From Arenicola marina (lineage: Eukaryota > Annelida > Polychaeta > Arenicolidae), in assembly GCA_964019135.1 (NCBI GenBank), contig OZ025260.1, positions 18,470,254 through 18,534,253 of the forward strand: a stretch of DNA of 64,000 nt, written 5' to 3'. Position 1 is the stretch's first letter. Every line of letters begins with the position of its first letter. Shown here one piece after another: positions 45,561-59,041 of this stretch. The notes below the pieces were generated by a model. The model was not told the DNA's origin, made no database searches, and was given only the letters and a program-made list of their open reading frames with translations. Made by a program: the position numbers and the translations under genes.

Positions 45561-46854
45561 CTTCAGTTGGTGAATAATTAGCCGAAGCGATGACACTTGA
45601 TAACAGATCAAAGTTGATTATTGAGATTTGTTGTGCACGTGCAAGTCAAGTGAACGCAAATCCAAATGAACTTCTATTTTCTCATCCGAATGCACTTGTA
45701 GTGAAACGAAAATGCTTTTCACTAAAATTGCTCTTCCACCGAGTGAATTTGATTTTGTCTGAAGCGCAATAAATGTTGGAATGAAGCATTACGCCAAGCT
45801 GGACAATTTATATAACCCTGGGCTAGCCGATTTTGCTATCCAAGGACGCGTGTGGGTGATCTAGATTCAGAAGTGTCACGTTGAGCTGTGTCAACGGGTT
45901 GTAGATGCTCAGTAAAGTGTCAAAAGACACTAATTGCAATCAAGTCTTATTGCTGTCTTCGCACCTGTTAACTTAATGTGCACTTCTTTTGTTGGTACTA
46001 ATAGTTGGGTCAAACGATGCAGTCCTATGCAATGGGTGTACATTAGACATGCAGAGAAAAACAATGCTGATGACTTGTTGATGGAAAAGGACTTCTATGT
46101 AAAGATCCCTCTATTTATTGAAAGCTACAATTTTCTGACAAATTAGGTGTATCGACTTCAGCAACTTTAACATATTTTTCCTCGATTGTTGCTTATCGCA
46201 CAAATTGACAATTAGACTGGTTGCGAGTTGCTCTTTACACATATAATTTGTGGAAACGATAAATATGAGGTCTATATATGTGCATAGTTAGATAACACAT
46301 GAACTATTTGGGGATGGCCATTCAAAATTTAGAAATATAAACAGTGGAGATGAATAAGTGAGATTATGAACATATTTGAAAGCAGTTAGGTCAGCAACAT
46401 GACGTTGGAATTGGTTTGGCCGTGTGTTGCAATCATGATTTAAGTGAATTGAAGTCAATCAGATTCTGAAATGACTATGTGCACTGGAAGAGTGCAAGAA
46501 CCCAGAACTGTAGTTACCTAAAGCTGCTAGTCGTGTGTAAAATACCAGTGTAAAAGAATTGATTGCATGAAAGCCTTGCCTGCAAGAGATCATTGACGTA
46601 AAACTGTAGTTGTTTAATGCTGCAAGTCATGTGTAAAATACCGGCGTCAAAGAATTGTGGCGGTCTTGCCTGGCGGGTCAAGCAAAGTTACATTTCTTAA
46701 TAACTAGGGCACCTTATCCACAAAAATGCAGCCATGGACGTAATGGCGTTGCGATTAAAGAATATATTTGATTTCAATGCCGTTTTATTGGTAAACAAAT
46801 CAACACGCAACAATGTCAGATAACATATGAGCGACGTCCCTTTTGATAATGTAC

Positions 46855-47592
46855 TCAGGGAAAATGCGACTTGACCCATGTAACTACTCGTTGGTGACCA
46901 TGTCCTTGACGTTGCATTGAAGGCGCTGCATGGGTAAAGAACTTGTGTTGAGTGTCGCTTGGTTCTGTTCCTGCCTGTATGGTTGGAGATGAGGATGATA
47001 ACGACAAGCGATTTCGTTTCAAATTCGACTGACTGTCGATTTCGTTGGCCCGAAGTGAATATCCGAGGTTTGAAGCCGACCCCTTGCCAGGATGTTGTCT
47101 TTTTGTGGAGTTGTCTGTTGAAGACAGCAGTTTGCTTTCCGGGGAAGAGTTGCTGGTGTGGTCCCTGGTGGGATCTCGCATACGCGTGTTAGCCAGCCAC
47201 TTTTTGACCTGGTTGACTGAGATATTCCCGTGTCGAGATATGTAGTGGACTACATAATCGGAAGGATATGGGTGACGGCGGTTGAGAGAGTACCACTGCT
47301 CCAACATGTCAACAGCTGTTCTACTGAGATAGCGGCTTGCTCTTTTGGAGCGCTTGGTGGAATTGTGAGATACCGCAGAAGGTGTAGCGTCCGTTGATGA
47401 CAGCGTAACGTCACTCTGGTAGCCGCTGTCTACAGTTGGCCAAGTTCTTATTAAAGGCCTGACCAGCGATGAGTAGCAGCCATTCTGATGAATCTGTCCT
47501 CCACGGATCGTAGGTTTGATTTGTGCCACTGGGCATGGAACGGTGGTCGGCATCGAGTTATCCTCCCAGGGACGGAAGAACTTTGTAGACAT
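46855..47592 (-). CDS. TALE-like homeobox gene, unit 4
   Basis: An open 245-codon frame. Distinguishing changes: LIRTW, Arg for His at residue 106 in the loop (NRRHPYP), SNLKRN and SMQRQGHG near the end. Helix 3 is the array consensus (VNQVKKWLANTRMRD). The TATA element is the AATATAAA variant, and a stop lies in the leader, so the ATG start is firm. Confidence 0.8.
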   Translation of the reverse strand: MSTKFFRPWEDNSMPTTVPCPVAQIKPTIRGGQIHQNGCYSSLVRPLIRTWPTVDSGYQSDVTLSSTDATPSAVSHNSTKRSKRASRYLSRTAVDMLEQWYSLNRRHPYPSDYVVHYISRHGNISVNQVKKWLANTRMRDPTRDHTSNSSPESKLLSSTDNSTKRQHPGKGSASNLGYSLRANEIDSQSNLKRNRLSLSSSSPTIQAGTEPSDTQHKFFTHAAPSMQRQGHGHQRVVTWVKSHFP

Positions 47593-48887
47593 CTTCAGTT
47601 GGTGAATAATTAGCCGAAGCGATGACACTTGATAACAGATCAAAGTTGATGATTGAGATTTGTTGTGCACGTGCAAGTCAAGTGAACGCTAATCCAAATG
47701 AACTTCTATTTTCTCATCAGAATGCACTTGTAGTGGAACGAAAATGCTTTCCACTAAAATTGTTCTTCCACCGAGCAAATTTGATTTTGTCTGAAGCGCA
47801 ATAAATGTTGGAATGAAGCATTACGCCAAGCTGGACAATTTATATTACCCTGGGCTAGCCGATTTTGCTATCCAAGGACGCGTGTGGGTGATCTAGATAC
47901 AGAAGTGTCACGTTGAGCTGTGCCAACGGGGTTTAGATGCTCAGCAAAGTGTCAAAAGACACTAATTGCAATCAAGTCTTATTGCTGTCTGGCACCTGTT
48001 AACTTAGTGTGCACTTCTTTTGTTGATACTAATAGTTGGGTAAAGCGATGCAGTCCTATGCAATGGGTGTACATTTAGACATGCAGAGAAAAACAATGTT
48101 TATGACTCTTTGATGGAAAAGGACTTCTATGTAAAAATCCCTCTATTTATTGAAAGGTACAATTTTCTGACAAATTAGGTGTATCGACTTCAGCAAATTT
48201 AACATATTTTTCCTCGATTGTTGCTTATCGCACTAATTGCCAATTAGACTGGTTTGCGAGTTGCTCTTTACACATATAATTTGTGGAAACGATAAATATG
48301 AGGTATATTTATGTGCATAGTTAGTTAACACATGAACTATTTGGGGATGGCCATTCAAAATTTAGAAATATAAACAGTGGAGATGGATAAGTGAGATTAT
48401 GAACATCTTTGAAAGCAGTTAGGTCAGCAACATGACGTTGGAATTGGTTTGGCCGTGTGTTGCAATCATGATTTAAGTGAATTGAAGTCAATCAGATTCT
48501 GAAATGACTATGTGCACTGGATGAGTGCAAGAACCCAGAACTGTAGTTACCTAAAGCTGCTAGTCGTATGTAAAATACCAGTGTAAAAGAATCGATTGCA
48601 TGAAAGCCTTGCCTGCAAGAGATCATTGACGTAGAACTGTAGTTGTTTAATGCTGCAAGTCATATGTAAAATACTGGCGTAAAAGAATTGTGGCAGTCTT
48701 GCCTGGCGGGTCAAGCAAAGTTACATTTCTTAATAACTAGGGCACCTTATCCACAAAAATGCAGCCATGGACGTAATGGCGTTGCGATTAAAGAATTTAT
48801 TTGATTTCAATGCCGTTTTATTGGTAAACAAATCAACACGCGACAATGTCAGATAACATATGAGCGACGTCCCTTTTGATAATGTAC

Positions 48888-49625
48888 TCAGGGAAAATGC
48901 GACTTGACCCATGTAACTACTCGTTGGTGACCATGTCCTAGACGTAGCATTGAAGGCGCGGCATGGGTAAAAAACTTGTGTTGAGTGTCGCTTGGTTCTG
49001 TTCCTGCCTGTATGGTTGGAGATGAGGATGATAACGACAAGCGATTTCGTTTGAAATTCGACTGACTGTCGATTTCGTTGGCCCGAAGTGAATATCCGAA
49101 GTTTGGAGCCGACCCCTTGCCAGGATGTTGTCTTTTTGTGGAGTTGTCTGTTGAGGACAGCAGTTTGCTTTCCGGGGAAGAGTTGCTGGTGTGGTCCCTG
49201 GTGGGATCTTGCATACGCGTGTTAGCCAGCCACTTTTTGACCTGGTTGACTGAGATATTCCCGTCTCGAGATATGTAGTGGACTACATAATCGGAAGGAT
49301 ATGGGTGATGGCGGTTGAGAGAGTACCACTGCTCCAACATGTCGACAGCTGTTCTACTGAGATAGCGGCTTGCTCTTTTGGAGCGCTTGGTGGAATTGTG
49401 AGATACCACAGAGGGTGTAGCGTCCGTTGATGACAGCGTAACGTCACTCTGGTAGCCGCTGTCTACAGTTGGCCAAGTTCTCATTAAAGGCGTGACCAGC
49501 GATGAGTACCAGCCATTCTGATGAATCCGTCCTCCGCGGATCGTAGGTTTGATTTGTGCCACTGGGCATGGAACGGTGGTCGGCATCGAGTTATCCTCCC
49601 AGGGACGGAAGAACTTTGTAGACAT
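48888..49625 (-). CDS. TALE-like homeobox gene, unit 5
   Basis: An open 245-codon frame, nearly a copy of unit 3: it shares WYSSLVTPL, TPSVV, RDGNIS and TRMQD but has KPTIRGG and LSSTDA. The spacer above it also matches that above unit 3 (compare 49999-50211 with 45934-46146), which indicates a two-unit duplication of about 4065 bp. Confidence 0.8.
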   Translation of the reverse strand: MSTKFFRPWEDNSMPTTVPCPVAQIKPTIRGGRIHQNGWYSSLVTPLMRTWPTVDSGYQSDVTLSSTDATPSVVSHNSTKRSKRASRYLSRTAVDMLEQWYSLNRHHPYPSDYVVHYISRDGNISVNQVKKWLANTRMQDPTRDHTSNSSPESKLLSSTDNSTKRQHPGKGSAPNFGYSLRANEIDSQSNFKRNRLSLSSSSPTIQAGTEPSDTQHKFFTHAAPSMLRLGHGHQRVVTWVKSHFP

Positions 49626-50919
49626 CTTCAGTTGGTGAATAATTAGCCGAAGCGATGACACTTGATAACAGATCAAAGTTGATTATTGAGATTTGTTGTG
49701 CACGTGCAAGTCAAGTGAACGCAAATCCAAATGAACTTCTATTTTCTCATCCGAATGCACTTGTAGTGGAACGAAAATGCTTTCCACTAAAATTGCTCTT
49801 CCACCGAGTGAATTTGATTTTGTCTGAAGCGCAATAAATGTTGGAATGAAGCATTACGCCAAGCTGGACAATTTATATAACCCTGGGCTAGCCGATTTTG
49901 CTATCCAAGGACGCGTGTGGGTGATCTAGATTCAGAAGTGTCACGTTGAGCTGTGTCAACGGGTTGTAGATGCTCAGTAAAGTGTCAAAAGACACTAATT
50001 GCAATCGAGTCTTATTGCTGTCTTCGCACCTGTTAACTTAATGTGCACTTCTTTTGTTGGTACTAATAGTTGGGTCAAACGATGCAGTCCTATGCAATGG
50101 GTGTACATTAGACATGCAGAGAAAAACAATGCTGATGACTTTTTGATGGAAAAGGACTTCTATGTAAAGATCCCTCTATTTATTGAAAGCTACAATTTTC
50201 TGACAAATTAGGTGTATCGACTTCAGCAACTTTAACATATTTTTCCTCGATTGTTGCTTATCGCACAAATTGACAATTAGACTGGTTGCGAGTTGCTCTT
50301 TACACATATAATTTGTGGAAACGATAAATATGAGGTCTATATATGTGCATAGTTAGATAACACATGAACTATTTGGGGATGGCCATTCAAAATTTAGAAA
50401 TATAAACAGTGGAGATGAATAAGTGAGATTATGAACATATTTGAAAGCAGTTAGGTCAGCAACATGACGTTGGAATTGGTTTGGCCGTGTGTTGCAATCA
50501 TGATTTAAGTGAATTGAAGTCAATCAGATTCTGAAATGACTATGTGCACTGGAAGAGTGCAAGAACCCAGAACTGTAGTTACCTAAAGCTGCTAGTCGTG
50601 TGTAAAATACCAGTGTAAAAGAATCGATTGCATGAAAGCCTTGCCTGCAAGAGATCATTGACGTAAAACTGTAGTTGTTTAATGCTGCAAGTCATGTGTA
50701 AAATACCGGCGTCAAAGAATTGTGGCGGTCTTGCCTGGCGGGTCAAGCAAAGTTACATTTCTTAATAACTAGGGCACCTTATCCACAAAAATGCAGCCAT
50801 GGACGTAATGGCGTTGCGATTAAAGAATATATTTGATTTCAATGCCGTTTTATTGGTAAACAAATCAACACGCAACAATGTCAGATAACATATGAGCGAC
50901 GTCCCTTTTGATAATGTAC

Positions 50920-51657
50920 TCAGGGAAAATGCGACTTGACCCATGTAACTACTCGTTGGTGACCATGTCCTTGACGTAGCATTGAAGGCGCGGCATGGGT
51001 AAAGAACTTGCGTTGAGTGTCGCTTGGTTCTGTTCATGCCTGTATGGTTGGAGAGGAGGATGATAACGACAAGCGATTTCGTTTGAAATTCGACTGACTG
51101 TCGATTTCGTTGGCTCGAAGTGAATATCCGAAGTTTGGAGCCGACCCCTTGCCAGGATGTTGTCTTTTTGTGGAGTTGTCTGTTGAAGACAGCAGTTTGC
51201 TTTCCGGGGAAGAGTTGCTGGTGTGGTCCCTGGTGGGATCTCGCATACGCGTGTTAGCCAGCCACTTTTTGACCTGGTTGACTGAGATATTCCCGTGTCG
51301 AGATATGTAGTGGACTACATAATCGGAAGGATATGGGTGGTGGCGGTTGAGAGAGTACCACTGCTCCAACATGTCGACAGCTGTTCGACTGAGATAGCGG
51401 CTTGCTCTTTTGGAGCGCTTGGTGGAATTGTGAGATACCGCAGAGGGTGTAGCGTCCGTTGATGACAGCGTAACGTCACTCTGGTAGCCGCTGTCTACAG
51501 TTGGCCAAGTTCTCATTAAAGGCCTGACCAGCGATGAGTAGCAGCCATTCTGATGAATCCGTCCTCCGCGGATCGTAGGTTTGATTTGTGCCACTGGGCA
51601 TGGAACGGTGGTCGGCATCGAGTTATCCTCCCAGGGACGGAAGAACTTTGTAGACAT
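50920..51657 (-). pseudogene. TALE-like homeobox gene, unit 6 (nonsense codon)
   Basis: The frame is 738 nt long as in the other units, but codon 208 is TGA (51034-51036) where the others have GGA (Gly). The product would be 207 residues, ending SSSSPTIQA. The nuclear signal and the whole homeodomain with PYP, W132, N135 and R137 are intact, so a truncated but DNA-binding protein is possible. Only the 38-residue basic C-terminus is lost. It may be a pseudogene or a functional short form. Confidence 0.75.
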
Positions 51658-52952
51658 CTTCAGTTGGTGAATAATTAGCCGAAGCGATGACACTTGATAA
51701 TAGATCAAAGTTGATGATTGAGATTTGTTGTGCCCGTGCAAGTCAAGTGAACCGCAAATACAAATGAACTTCTATTTTCTCATCAGAATGCACTTGTAGT
51801 GGAACGAAAATGCTTTCCACTAAAATTGCTCTTCCACCGAGTGAATTTGATTTTGTCTGAAGCGCAATAAATGTTGGAATGAAGCATTACGCCAAGCTGG
51901 ACAATTTATATTACCCTGGACTAGCCGATTTTGCTATCCAAGGACGTGTGTGGGTGACCTAGATACAAAAGTGTCACGTTGAGCTGTGTCAACGGGTTTT
52001 AGATGCTCAGTAAAGTGTCAAAAGACACTAATTGCAATCAAGTCTTATTGCTGTCTGGCACCTGTTAACTTAGTGTGCACTTCTTTTGCTGATACTAATA
52101 GTTGGGTAAAGCGATGCAGTCCTATGCAATGGGTGTACATTTAGACATGCAGAGAAAAACAATGTTTATGACTCTTTGATGGAAAAGGACTTCTATGTAA
52201 AAATCCCTCTATTTATTGAAAGTTACAATTTTCTGACAAATTAGGTGTATCGACTTCAGCAACTTTAACATATTTTTCCTCGATTGTTGCTTATCGCACA
52301 AATTGACAATTAGACTGGTTTGCGAGTTGCTCTTTACACATATAATTTGTGGAAACGATATATTTCAGGTATATTTATGTGCATAGTTAGTTAACACATG
52401 AACTATTTGGGGATGGCCATTCAAAATTTAGAAATATAAACAGTGGAGATGAATAAGTGAGATTATGAACATATTTGAAAGCAGTTAGGTCAGCAACATG
52501 ACGTTGGAATTGGTTTGGCCGTGTGTTGCAATCATGATTTAAGTGAATTGAAGTCAATCAGATTCTGAAATGACTGTGTGCACTGGAAAAGTGCAAGAAC
52601 CCAGAACTGTAGTTAGCTAAAGCTGCTAGTCGTGTGTAAAATACCAGTGTAAAAGAATCGATTGCATGAAAGCCTTGCCTGCAAGAGATCATTGACGTAG
52701 AACTGTAGTTGTTTAATGCTGCAAGTCATGTGTAAAATACTGGCGTAAAAGAATTGTGGCAGTCTTGCCTGGCGGGTCAAGCAAGTTACATTTCTTAATA
52801 ACTAGGGCACCTTATCCACAAAAATGCAGCCATGGACGTAATGGCGTTGCGATTAAAGAATTTATTTGATTTCAATGCCGTTTTATTGGTAAACAAATCC
52901 ACACGCAACAATGTCAGATAACATATGAGCGACGTCCCTTTTGATAATGTAC

Positions 52953-53690
52953 TCAGGGAAAATACGACTTGACCCATGTAACTACTCGTTGGTGACCATG
53001 TCCTTGACGTAGCATTGAAGGCGCTGCATGGGTAAAGAACTTGTGTTGAGTGTCGCTTGGTTCTGTTCCTGCCTGTATGGTTGGAGATGAGGATGATAAC
53101 GACAAGCGATTTCGTTTGAAATTCGACTGACTGTCGATTTCGTTGGCCCGAAGTGAATATCCGAGGTTTGGAGCCGACTCCTTGCCAGGATGTTGTCTTT
53201 TTGTGGAGTTGTCTGTTGAAGACAGCAGTTTGCTTTCCGGGGAAGAGTTGCTGGTGTGGTCCCTGGTGGGATCTCGCATACGCGTGTTAGCCAGCCACTT
53301 TTTGACCTGGTTGACTGAGATATTCCCGTGTCGAGATATGTAGTGGACTACATAATCGGAAGGATATGGGTGGTGGCGGTTGAGAGAGTACCACTGCTCC
53401 AACATGTCGACAGCTGTTCGACTGAGATAGCGGCTTGCTCTTTTGGAGCGCTTGGTGGAATTGTGAGATACCGCAGAGGGTGTAGCGTCCGTTGATGACA
53501 GCGTAACGTCACTCTGGTAGCCGCTGTCTACAGTTGGCCAAGTTCTCATTAAAGGCCTGACCAGCGATGAGTAGCAGCCATTCTGATGAATCCGTCCTCC
53601 GCGGATCGTAGGTTTGATTTGTGCCACTGGGCATGGAACGGTGGTCGGCATCGAGTTATCCTCCCAGGGACGGAAGAACTTTGTAGACAT
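52953..53690 (-). CDS. TALE-like homeobox gene, unit 7
   Basis: An open 245-codon frame with a consensus homeodomain. Marks of the unit 7-10 subgroup: GKESAPNLGY after the homeodomain and KSYFP at the end. The leader carries a one-base insertion (GAACCGCAAATAC on the plus strand) shared with units 6, 8 and 9. Confidence 0.8.
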   Translation of the reverse strand: MSTKFFRPWEDNSMPTTVPCPVAQIKPTIRGGRIHQNGCYSSLVRPLMRTWPTVDSGYQSDVTLSSTDATPSAVSHNSTKRSKRASRYLSRTAVDMLEQWYSLNRHHPYPSDYVVHYISRHGNISVNQVKKWLANTRMRDPTRDHTSNSSPESKLLSSTDNSTKRQHPGKESAPNLGYSLRANEIDSQSNFKRNRLSLSSSSPTIQAGTEPSDTQHKFFTHAAPSMLRQGHGHQRVVTWVKSYFP

Positions 53691-54985
53691 CTTCAGTTGG
53701 TGAATAATTAGCCGAAGCGATGACACTTGATAATAGATCAAAGTTGATGATTGAGATTTGTTGTGCCCGTGCAAGTCAAGTGAACCGCAAATACAAATGA
53801 ACTTCTATTTTCTCATCAGAATGCACTTGTAGTGGAACGAAAATGCTTTCCACTAAAATTGCTCTTCCACCGAGTGAATTTGATTTTGTCTGAAGCGCAA
53901 TAAATGTTGGAATGAAGCATTACGCCAAGCTGGACAATTTATATTACCCTGGACTAGCCGATTTTGCTATCCAAGGACGTGTGTGGGTGACCTAGATACA
54001 AAAGTGTCACGTTGAGCTGTGTCAACGGGTTTTAGATGCTCAGTAAAGTGTCAAAAGACACTAATTGCAATCAAGTCTTATTGCTGTCTGGCACCTGTTA
54101 ACTTAGTGTGCACTTCTTTTGCTGATACTAATAGTTGGGTAAAGCGATGCAGTCCTATGCAATGGGTGTACATTTAGACATGCAGAGAAAAACAATGTTT
54201 ATGACTCTTTGATGGAAAAGGACTTCTATGTAAAAATCCCTCTATTTATTGAAAGTTACAATTTTCTGACAAATTAGGTGTATCGACTTCAGCAACTTTA
54301 ACATATTTTTCCTCGATTGTTGCTTATCGCACAAATTGACAATTAGACTGGTTTGCGAGTTGCTCTTTACACATATAATTTGTGGAAACGATATATTTCA
54401 GGTATATTTATGTGCATAGTTAGTTAACACATGAACTATTTGGGGATGGCCATTCAAAATTTAGAAATATAAACAGTGGAGATGAATAAGTGAGATTATG
54501 AACATATTTGAAAGCAGTTAGGTCAGCAACATGACGTTGGAATTGGTTTGGCCGTGTGTTGCAATCATGATTTAAGTGAATTGAAGTCAATCAGATTCTG
54601 AAATGACTGTGTGCACTGGAAAAGTGCAAGAACCCAGAACTGTAGTTAGCTAAAGCTGCTAGTCGTGTGTAAAATACCAGTGTAAAAGAATCGATTGCAT
54701 GAAAGCCTTGCCTGCAAGAGATCATTGACGTAGAACTGTAGTTGTTTAATGCTGCAAGTCATGTGTAAAATACTGGCGTAAAAGAATTGTGGCAGTCTTG
54801 CCTGGCGGGTCAAGCAAGTTACATTTCTTAATAACTAGGGCACCTTATCCACAAAAATGCAGCCATGGACGTAATGGCGTTGCGATTAAAGAATTTATTT
54901 GATTTCAATGCCGTTTTATTGGTAAACAAATCCACACGCAACAATGTCAGATAACATATGAGCGACGTCCCTTTTGATAATGTAC

Positions 54986-55713
54986 TCAGGGAAAATACGA
55001 CTTGACCCATGTAACTACTCGTTGGTGACCATGTCCTTGACGTAGCATTGAAGGCGCTGCATGGGTAAAGAACTTGTGTTGAGTGTCGCTTGGTTCTGTT
55101 CCTGCCTGTATGGTTGGAGATGAGGATGATAACGACAAGCGATTTTGTTTGAAATTCGACTGACTGTCGATTTCGTTGGCCCGAAGTGAATATCCGAGGT
55201 TTGGAGCCGACTCCTTGCCAGGATGTTGTCTTTTTGTGGAGTTGTCTGTTGAAGACAGCAGTTTGCTTTCCGGGGAAGAGTTGCTGGTGTGGTCCCTGGT
55301 GGGATCTCGCATACGCGTGTTAGCCAGCCACTTTTTGACCTGGTTGACTAAGATATTCCCGTGTCGAGATATGTAGTGGACTACATAATCGGAAGGATAT
55401 GGGTGATGGCGGTTGAGAGAGTACCACTGCTCCAACATGTCGACAGCTGTTCTACTGAGATTCTTTTGGAGCGCTTGGTGGAATTGTGAGATACCGCAGA
55501 GGGTGTAGCGTCCGTTGATGACAGTGTAACGTCACTCTGGTAGCCGCTGTCTACAGTTGGCCAAGTTTTCATTAAAGGCCTGACCAACGATGAGTAGCAG
55601 CCATTCTGATGAATCTGTCCTCCACGAATCGTAGGTTTGATTTGTGCCACTGGGCATGGAACGGTGGTCGGCATCGAGTTATCCTCCCAGGGACGGAAGA
55701 ACTTTGTAGACAT
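54986..55713 (-). pseudogene. TALE-like homeobox gene, unit 8 (10-bp deletion)
   Basis: The locus is 728 nt instead of 738. Ten bases (AGCGGCTTGC in the other units, plus strand) are missing at 55461/55462. This shifts the frame just before helix 1, so the ATG-initiated protein loses the homeodomain and stops near 55381. The homeodomain part is still open from an internal Met (MLEQWYS, 55438), but that product would lack the arm and half of helix 1. The rest matches units 7 and 9. Also seen: LVNQVKKW and SNFKQN. Confidence 0.85.
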
Positions 55714-57008
55714 CTTCAGTTGGTGAATAATTAGCCGAAGCGATGACACTTGATAATAGATCAAAGTTGATGATTGAGATTTGTTGTGCCCGTGCAAGTC
55801 AAGTGAACCGCAAATACAAATGAACTTCTATTTTCTCATCAGAATGCACTTGTAGTGGAACGAAAATGCTTTCCACTAAAATTGCTCTTCCACCGAGTGA
55901 ATTTGATTTTGTCTGAAGCGCAATAAATGTTGGAATGAAGCATTACGCCAAGCTGGACAATTTATATTACCCTGGACTAGCCGATTTTGCTATCCAAGGA
56001 CGTGTGTGGGTGACCTAGATACAAAAGTGTCACGTTGAGCTGTATCAACGGGTTTTAGATGCTCAGTAAAGTGTCAAAAGACACTAATTGCAATCAAGTC
56101 TTATTGCTGTCTGGCACCTGTTAACTTAGTGTGCACTTCTTTTGCTGATACTAATAGTTGGGTAAAGCGATGCAGTCCTATGCAATGGGTGTACATTTAG
56201 ACATGCAGAGAAAAACAATGTTTATGACTCTTTGATGGAAAAGGACTTCTATGTAAAAATCCCTCTATTTATTGAAAGTTACAATTTTCTGACAAATTAG
56301 GTGTATCGACTTCAGCAACTTTAACATATTTTTCCTCGATTGTTGCTTATCGCACAAATTGACAATTAGACTGGTTTGCGAGTTGCTCTTTACACATATA
56401 ATTTCTGGAAACGATATATTTCAGGTATATTTATGTGCATAGTTAGTTAACACATGAACTATTTGGGGATGGCCATTCAACATTTAGAAATATAAACAGT
56501 GGAGATGAATAAGTGAGATTATGAACATATTTGAAAGCAGTTAGGTCAGCAACATGACGTTGGAATTGGTTTGGCCGTGTGTTGCAATCATGATTTAAGT
56601 GAATTGAAGTCAATCAGATTCTGAAATGACTGTGTGCACTGGAAAAGTGCAAGAACCCAGAACTGTAGTTAGCTAAAGCTGCTAGTCGTGTGTAAAATAC
56701 CAGTGTAAAAGAATCGATTGCATGAAAGCCTTGCCTGCAAGAGATCATTGACGTAGAACTGTAGTTGTTTAATGCTGCAAGTCATGTGTAAAATACTGGC
56801 GTAAAAGAATTGTGGCAGTCTTGCCTGGCGGGTCAAGCAAGTTACATTTCTTAATAACTAGGGCACCTTATCCACAAAAATGCAGCCATGGACGTAATGG
56901 CGTTGCGATTAAAGAATTTATTTGATTTCAATGCCGTTTTATTGGTAAACAAATCCACACGCAACAATGTCAGATAACATATGAGCGACGTCCCTTTTGA
57001 TAATGTAC

Positions 57009-57746
57009 TCAGGGAAAATACGACTTGACCCATGTAACTACTCGTTGGTGACCATGTCCTTGACGTAGCATTGAAGGCGCTGCATGGGTAAAGAACTTGT
57101 GTTGAGTGTCGCTTGGTTCTGTTCCTGCCTGTATGGTTGGAGATGAGGATGATAACGACAAGCGATTTCGTTTGAAATTCGACTGACTGTCGATTTCGTT
57201 GGCCCGAAGTGAATATCCGAGGTTTGGAGCCGACTCCTTGCCAGGATGTTGTCTTTTTGTGGAGTTGTCTGTTGAAGACAGCAGTTTGCTTTCCGGGGAA
57301 GAGTTGCTGGTGTGGTCCCTGGTGGGATCTCGCATACGCGTGTTAGCCAGCCACTTTTTGACCTGGTTGACTAAGATATTCCCGTGTCGAGATATGTAGT
57401 GGACTACATAATCGGAAGGATATGGGTGATGGCGGTTGAGAGAGTACCACTGCTCCAACATGTCGACAGCTGTTCTACTGAGATAGCGGCTTGCTCTTTT
57501 GGAGCGCTTGGTGGAATTGTGAGATACCGCAGAGGGTGTAGCGTCCGTTGATGACAGTGTAACGTCACTCTGGTAGCCGCTGTCTACAGTTGGCCAAGTT
57601 CTCATTAAAGGCCTGACCAGCGATGAGTAGCAGCCATTCTGATGAATCCGTCCTCCGCGGATCGTAGGTTTGATTTGTGCCACTGGGCATGGAACGGTGG
57701 TCGGCATCGAGTTATCCTCCCAGGGACGGAAGAACTTTGTAGACAT
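57009..57746 (-). CDS. TALE-like homeobox gene, unit 9
   Basis: An open 245-codon frame of the unit 7-10 subgroup (GKESAPNLGY, KSYFP). Leu replaces Ser at residue 125 (GNILVNQ, just before helix 3), as in units 8 and 10. It lies next to the broken unit 8 and is its closest intact relative. Confidence 0.8.
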   Translation of the reverse strand: MSTKFFRPWEDNSMPTTVPCPVAQIKPTIRGGRIHQNGCYSSLVRPLMRTWPTVDSGYQSDVTLSSTDATPSAVSHNSTKRSKRASRYLSRTAVDMLEQWYSLNRHHPYPSDYVVHYISRHGNILVNQVKKWLANTRMRDPTRDHTSNSSPESKLLSSTDNSTKRQHPGKESAPNLGYSLRANEIDSQSNFKRNRLSLSSSSPTIQAGTEPSDTQHKFFTHAAPSMLRQGHGHQRVVTWVKSYFP

Positions 57747-59041
57747 CTTCAGTTGGTGAATAATTAGCCGAAGCGATGACACTTGATAATAGATCAAAGT
57801 TGATGATTGAGATTTGTTGTGCCCGTGCAAGTCAAGTGAACCGCAAATACAAATGAACTTCTATTTTCTCATCAGAATGCACTTGTAGTGGAACGAAAAT
57901 GCTTTCCACTAAAATTGCTCTTCCACCGAGTGAATTTGATTTTGTCTGAAGCGCAATAAATGTTGGAATGAAGCATTACGCCAAGCTGGACAATTTATAT
58001 TACCCTGGACTAGCCGATTTTGCTATCCAAGGACGTGTGTGGGTGACCTAGATACAAAAGTGTCACGTTGAGCTGTGTCAACGGGTTTTAGATGCTCAGT
58101 AAAGTGTCAAAAGACACTAATTGCAATCAAGTCTTATTGCTGTCTGGCACCTGTTAACTTAGTGTGCACTTCTTTTGCTGATACTAATAGTTGGGTAAAG
58201 CGATGCAGTCTTATGCAATGGGTGTACATTTAGACATGCAGAGAAAAACAATGTTTATGACTCTTTGATGGAAAAGGACTTCTATGTAAAAATCCCTCTA
58301 TTTATTGAAAGTTACAATTTTCTGACAAATTAGGTGTATCGACTTCAGCAACTTTAACATATTTTTCCTCGATTGTTGCTTATCGCACAAATTGACAATT
58401 AGACTGGTTTGCGAGTTGCTCTTTACACATATAATTTGTGGAAACGATATATTTCAGGTATATTTATGTGCATAGTTAGTTAACACATGAACTATTTGGG
58501 GATGGCCATTCAAAATTTAGAAATATAAACAGTGGAGATGAATAAGTGAGATTATGAACATATTTGAAAGCAGTTAGGTCAGCAACATGACGTTGGAATT
58601 GGTTTGGCCGTGTGTTGCAATCATGATTTAAGTCAATTGAAGTCAATCAGATTCTGAAATGACTATGTGGACTGGAAAAGTGCAAGAACCCAGAACTGTA
58701 GTTAGCTAAAGCTGCTAGTCGTGTGTAAAATACCAGTGTAAAAGAATCGATTGCATGAAAGCCTTGCCTGCAAGAGATCATTGACGTAGAACTGTAGTTG
58801 TTTAATGCTGCAAGTCATGTGTAAAATACTGGCGTAAAAGAATTGTGGCAGTCTTGCCTGGCGGGTCAAGCAAGTTACATTTCTTAATAACTAGGGCACC
58901 TTATCCACAAAAATGCAGCCATGGACGTAATGGCGTTGCGATTAAAGAATTTATTTGATTTAAATGCCGTTTTATTGGTAAACAAATCCACACGCAACAA
59001 TGTCAGATAACATATGAGCGACGTCCCTTTTGATAATGTAC

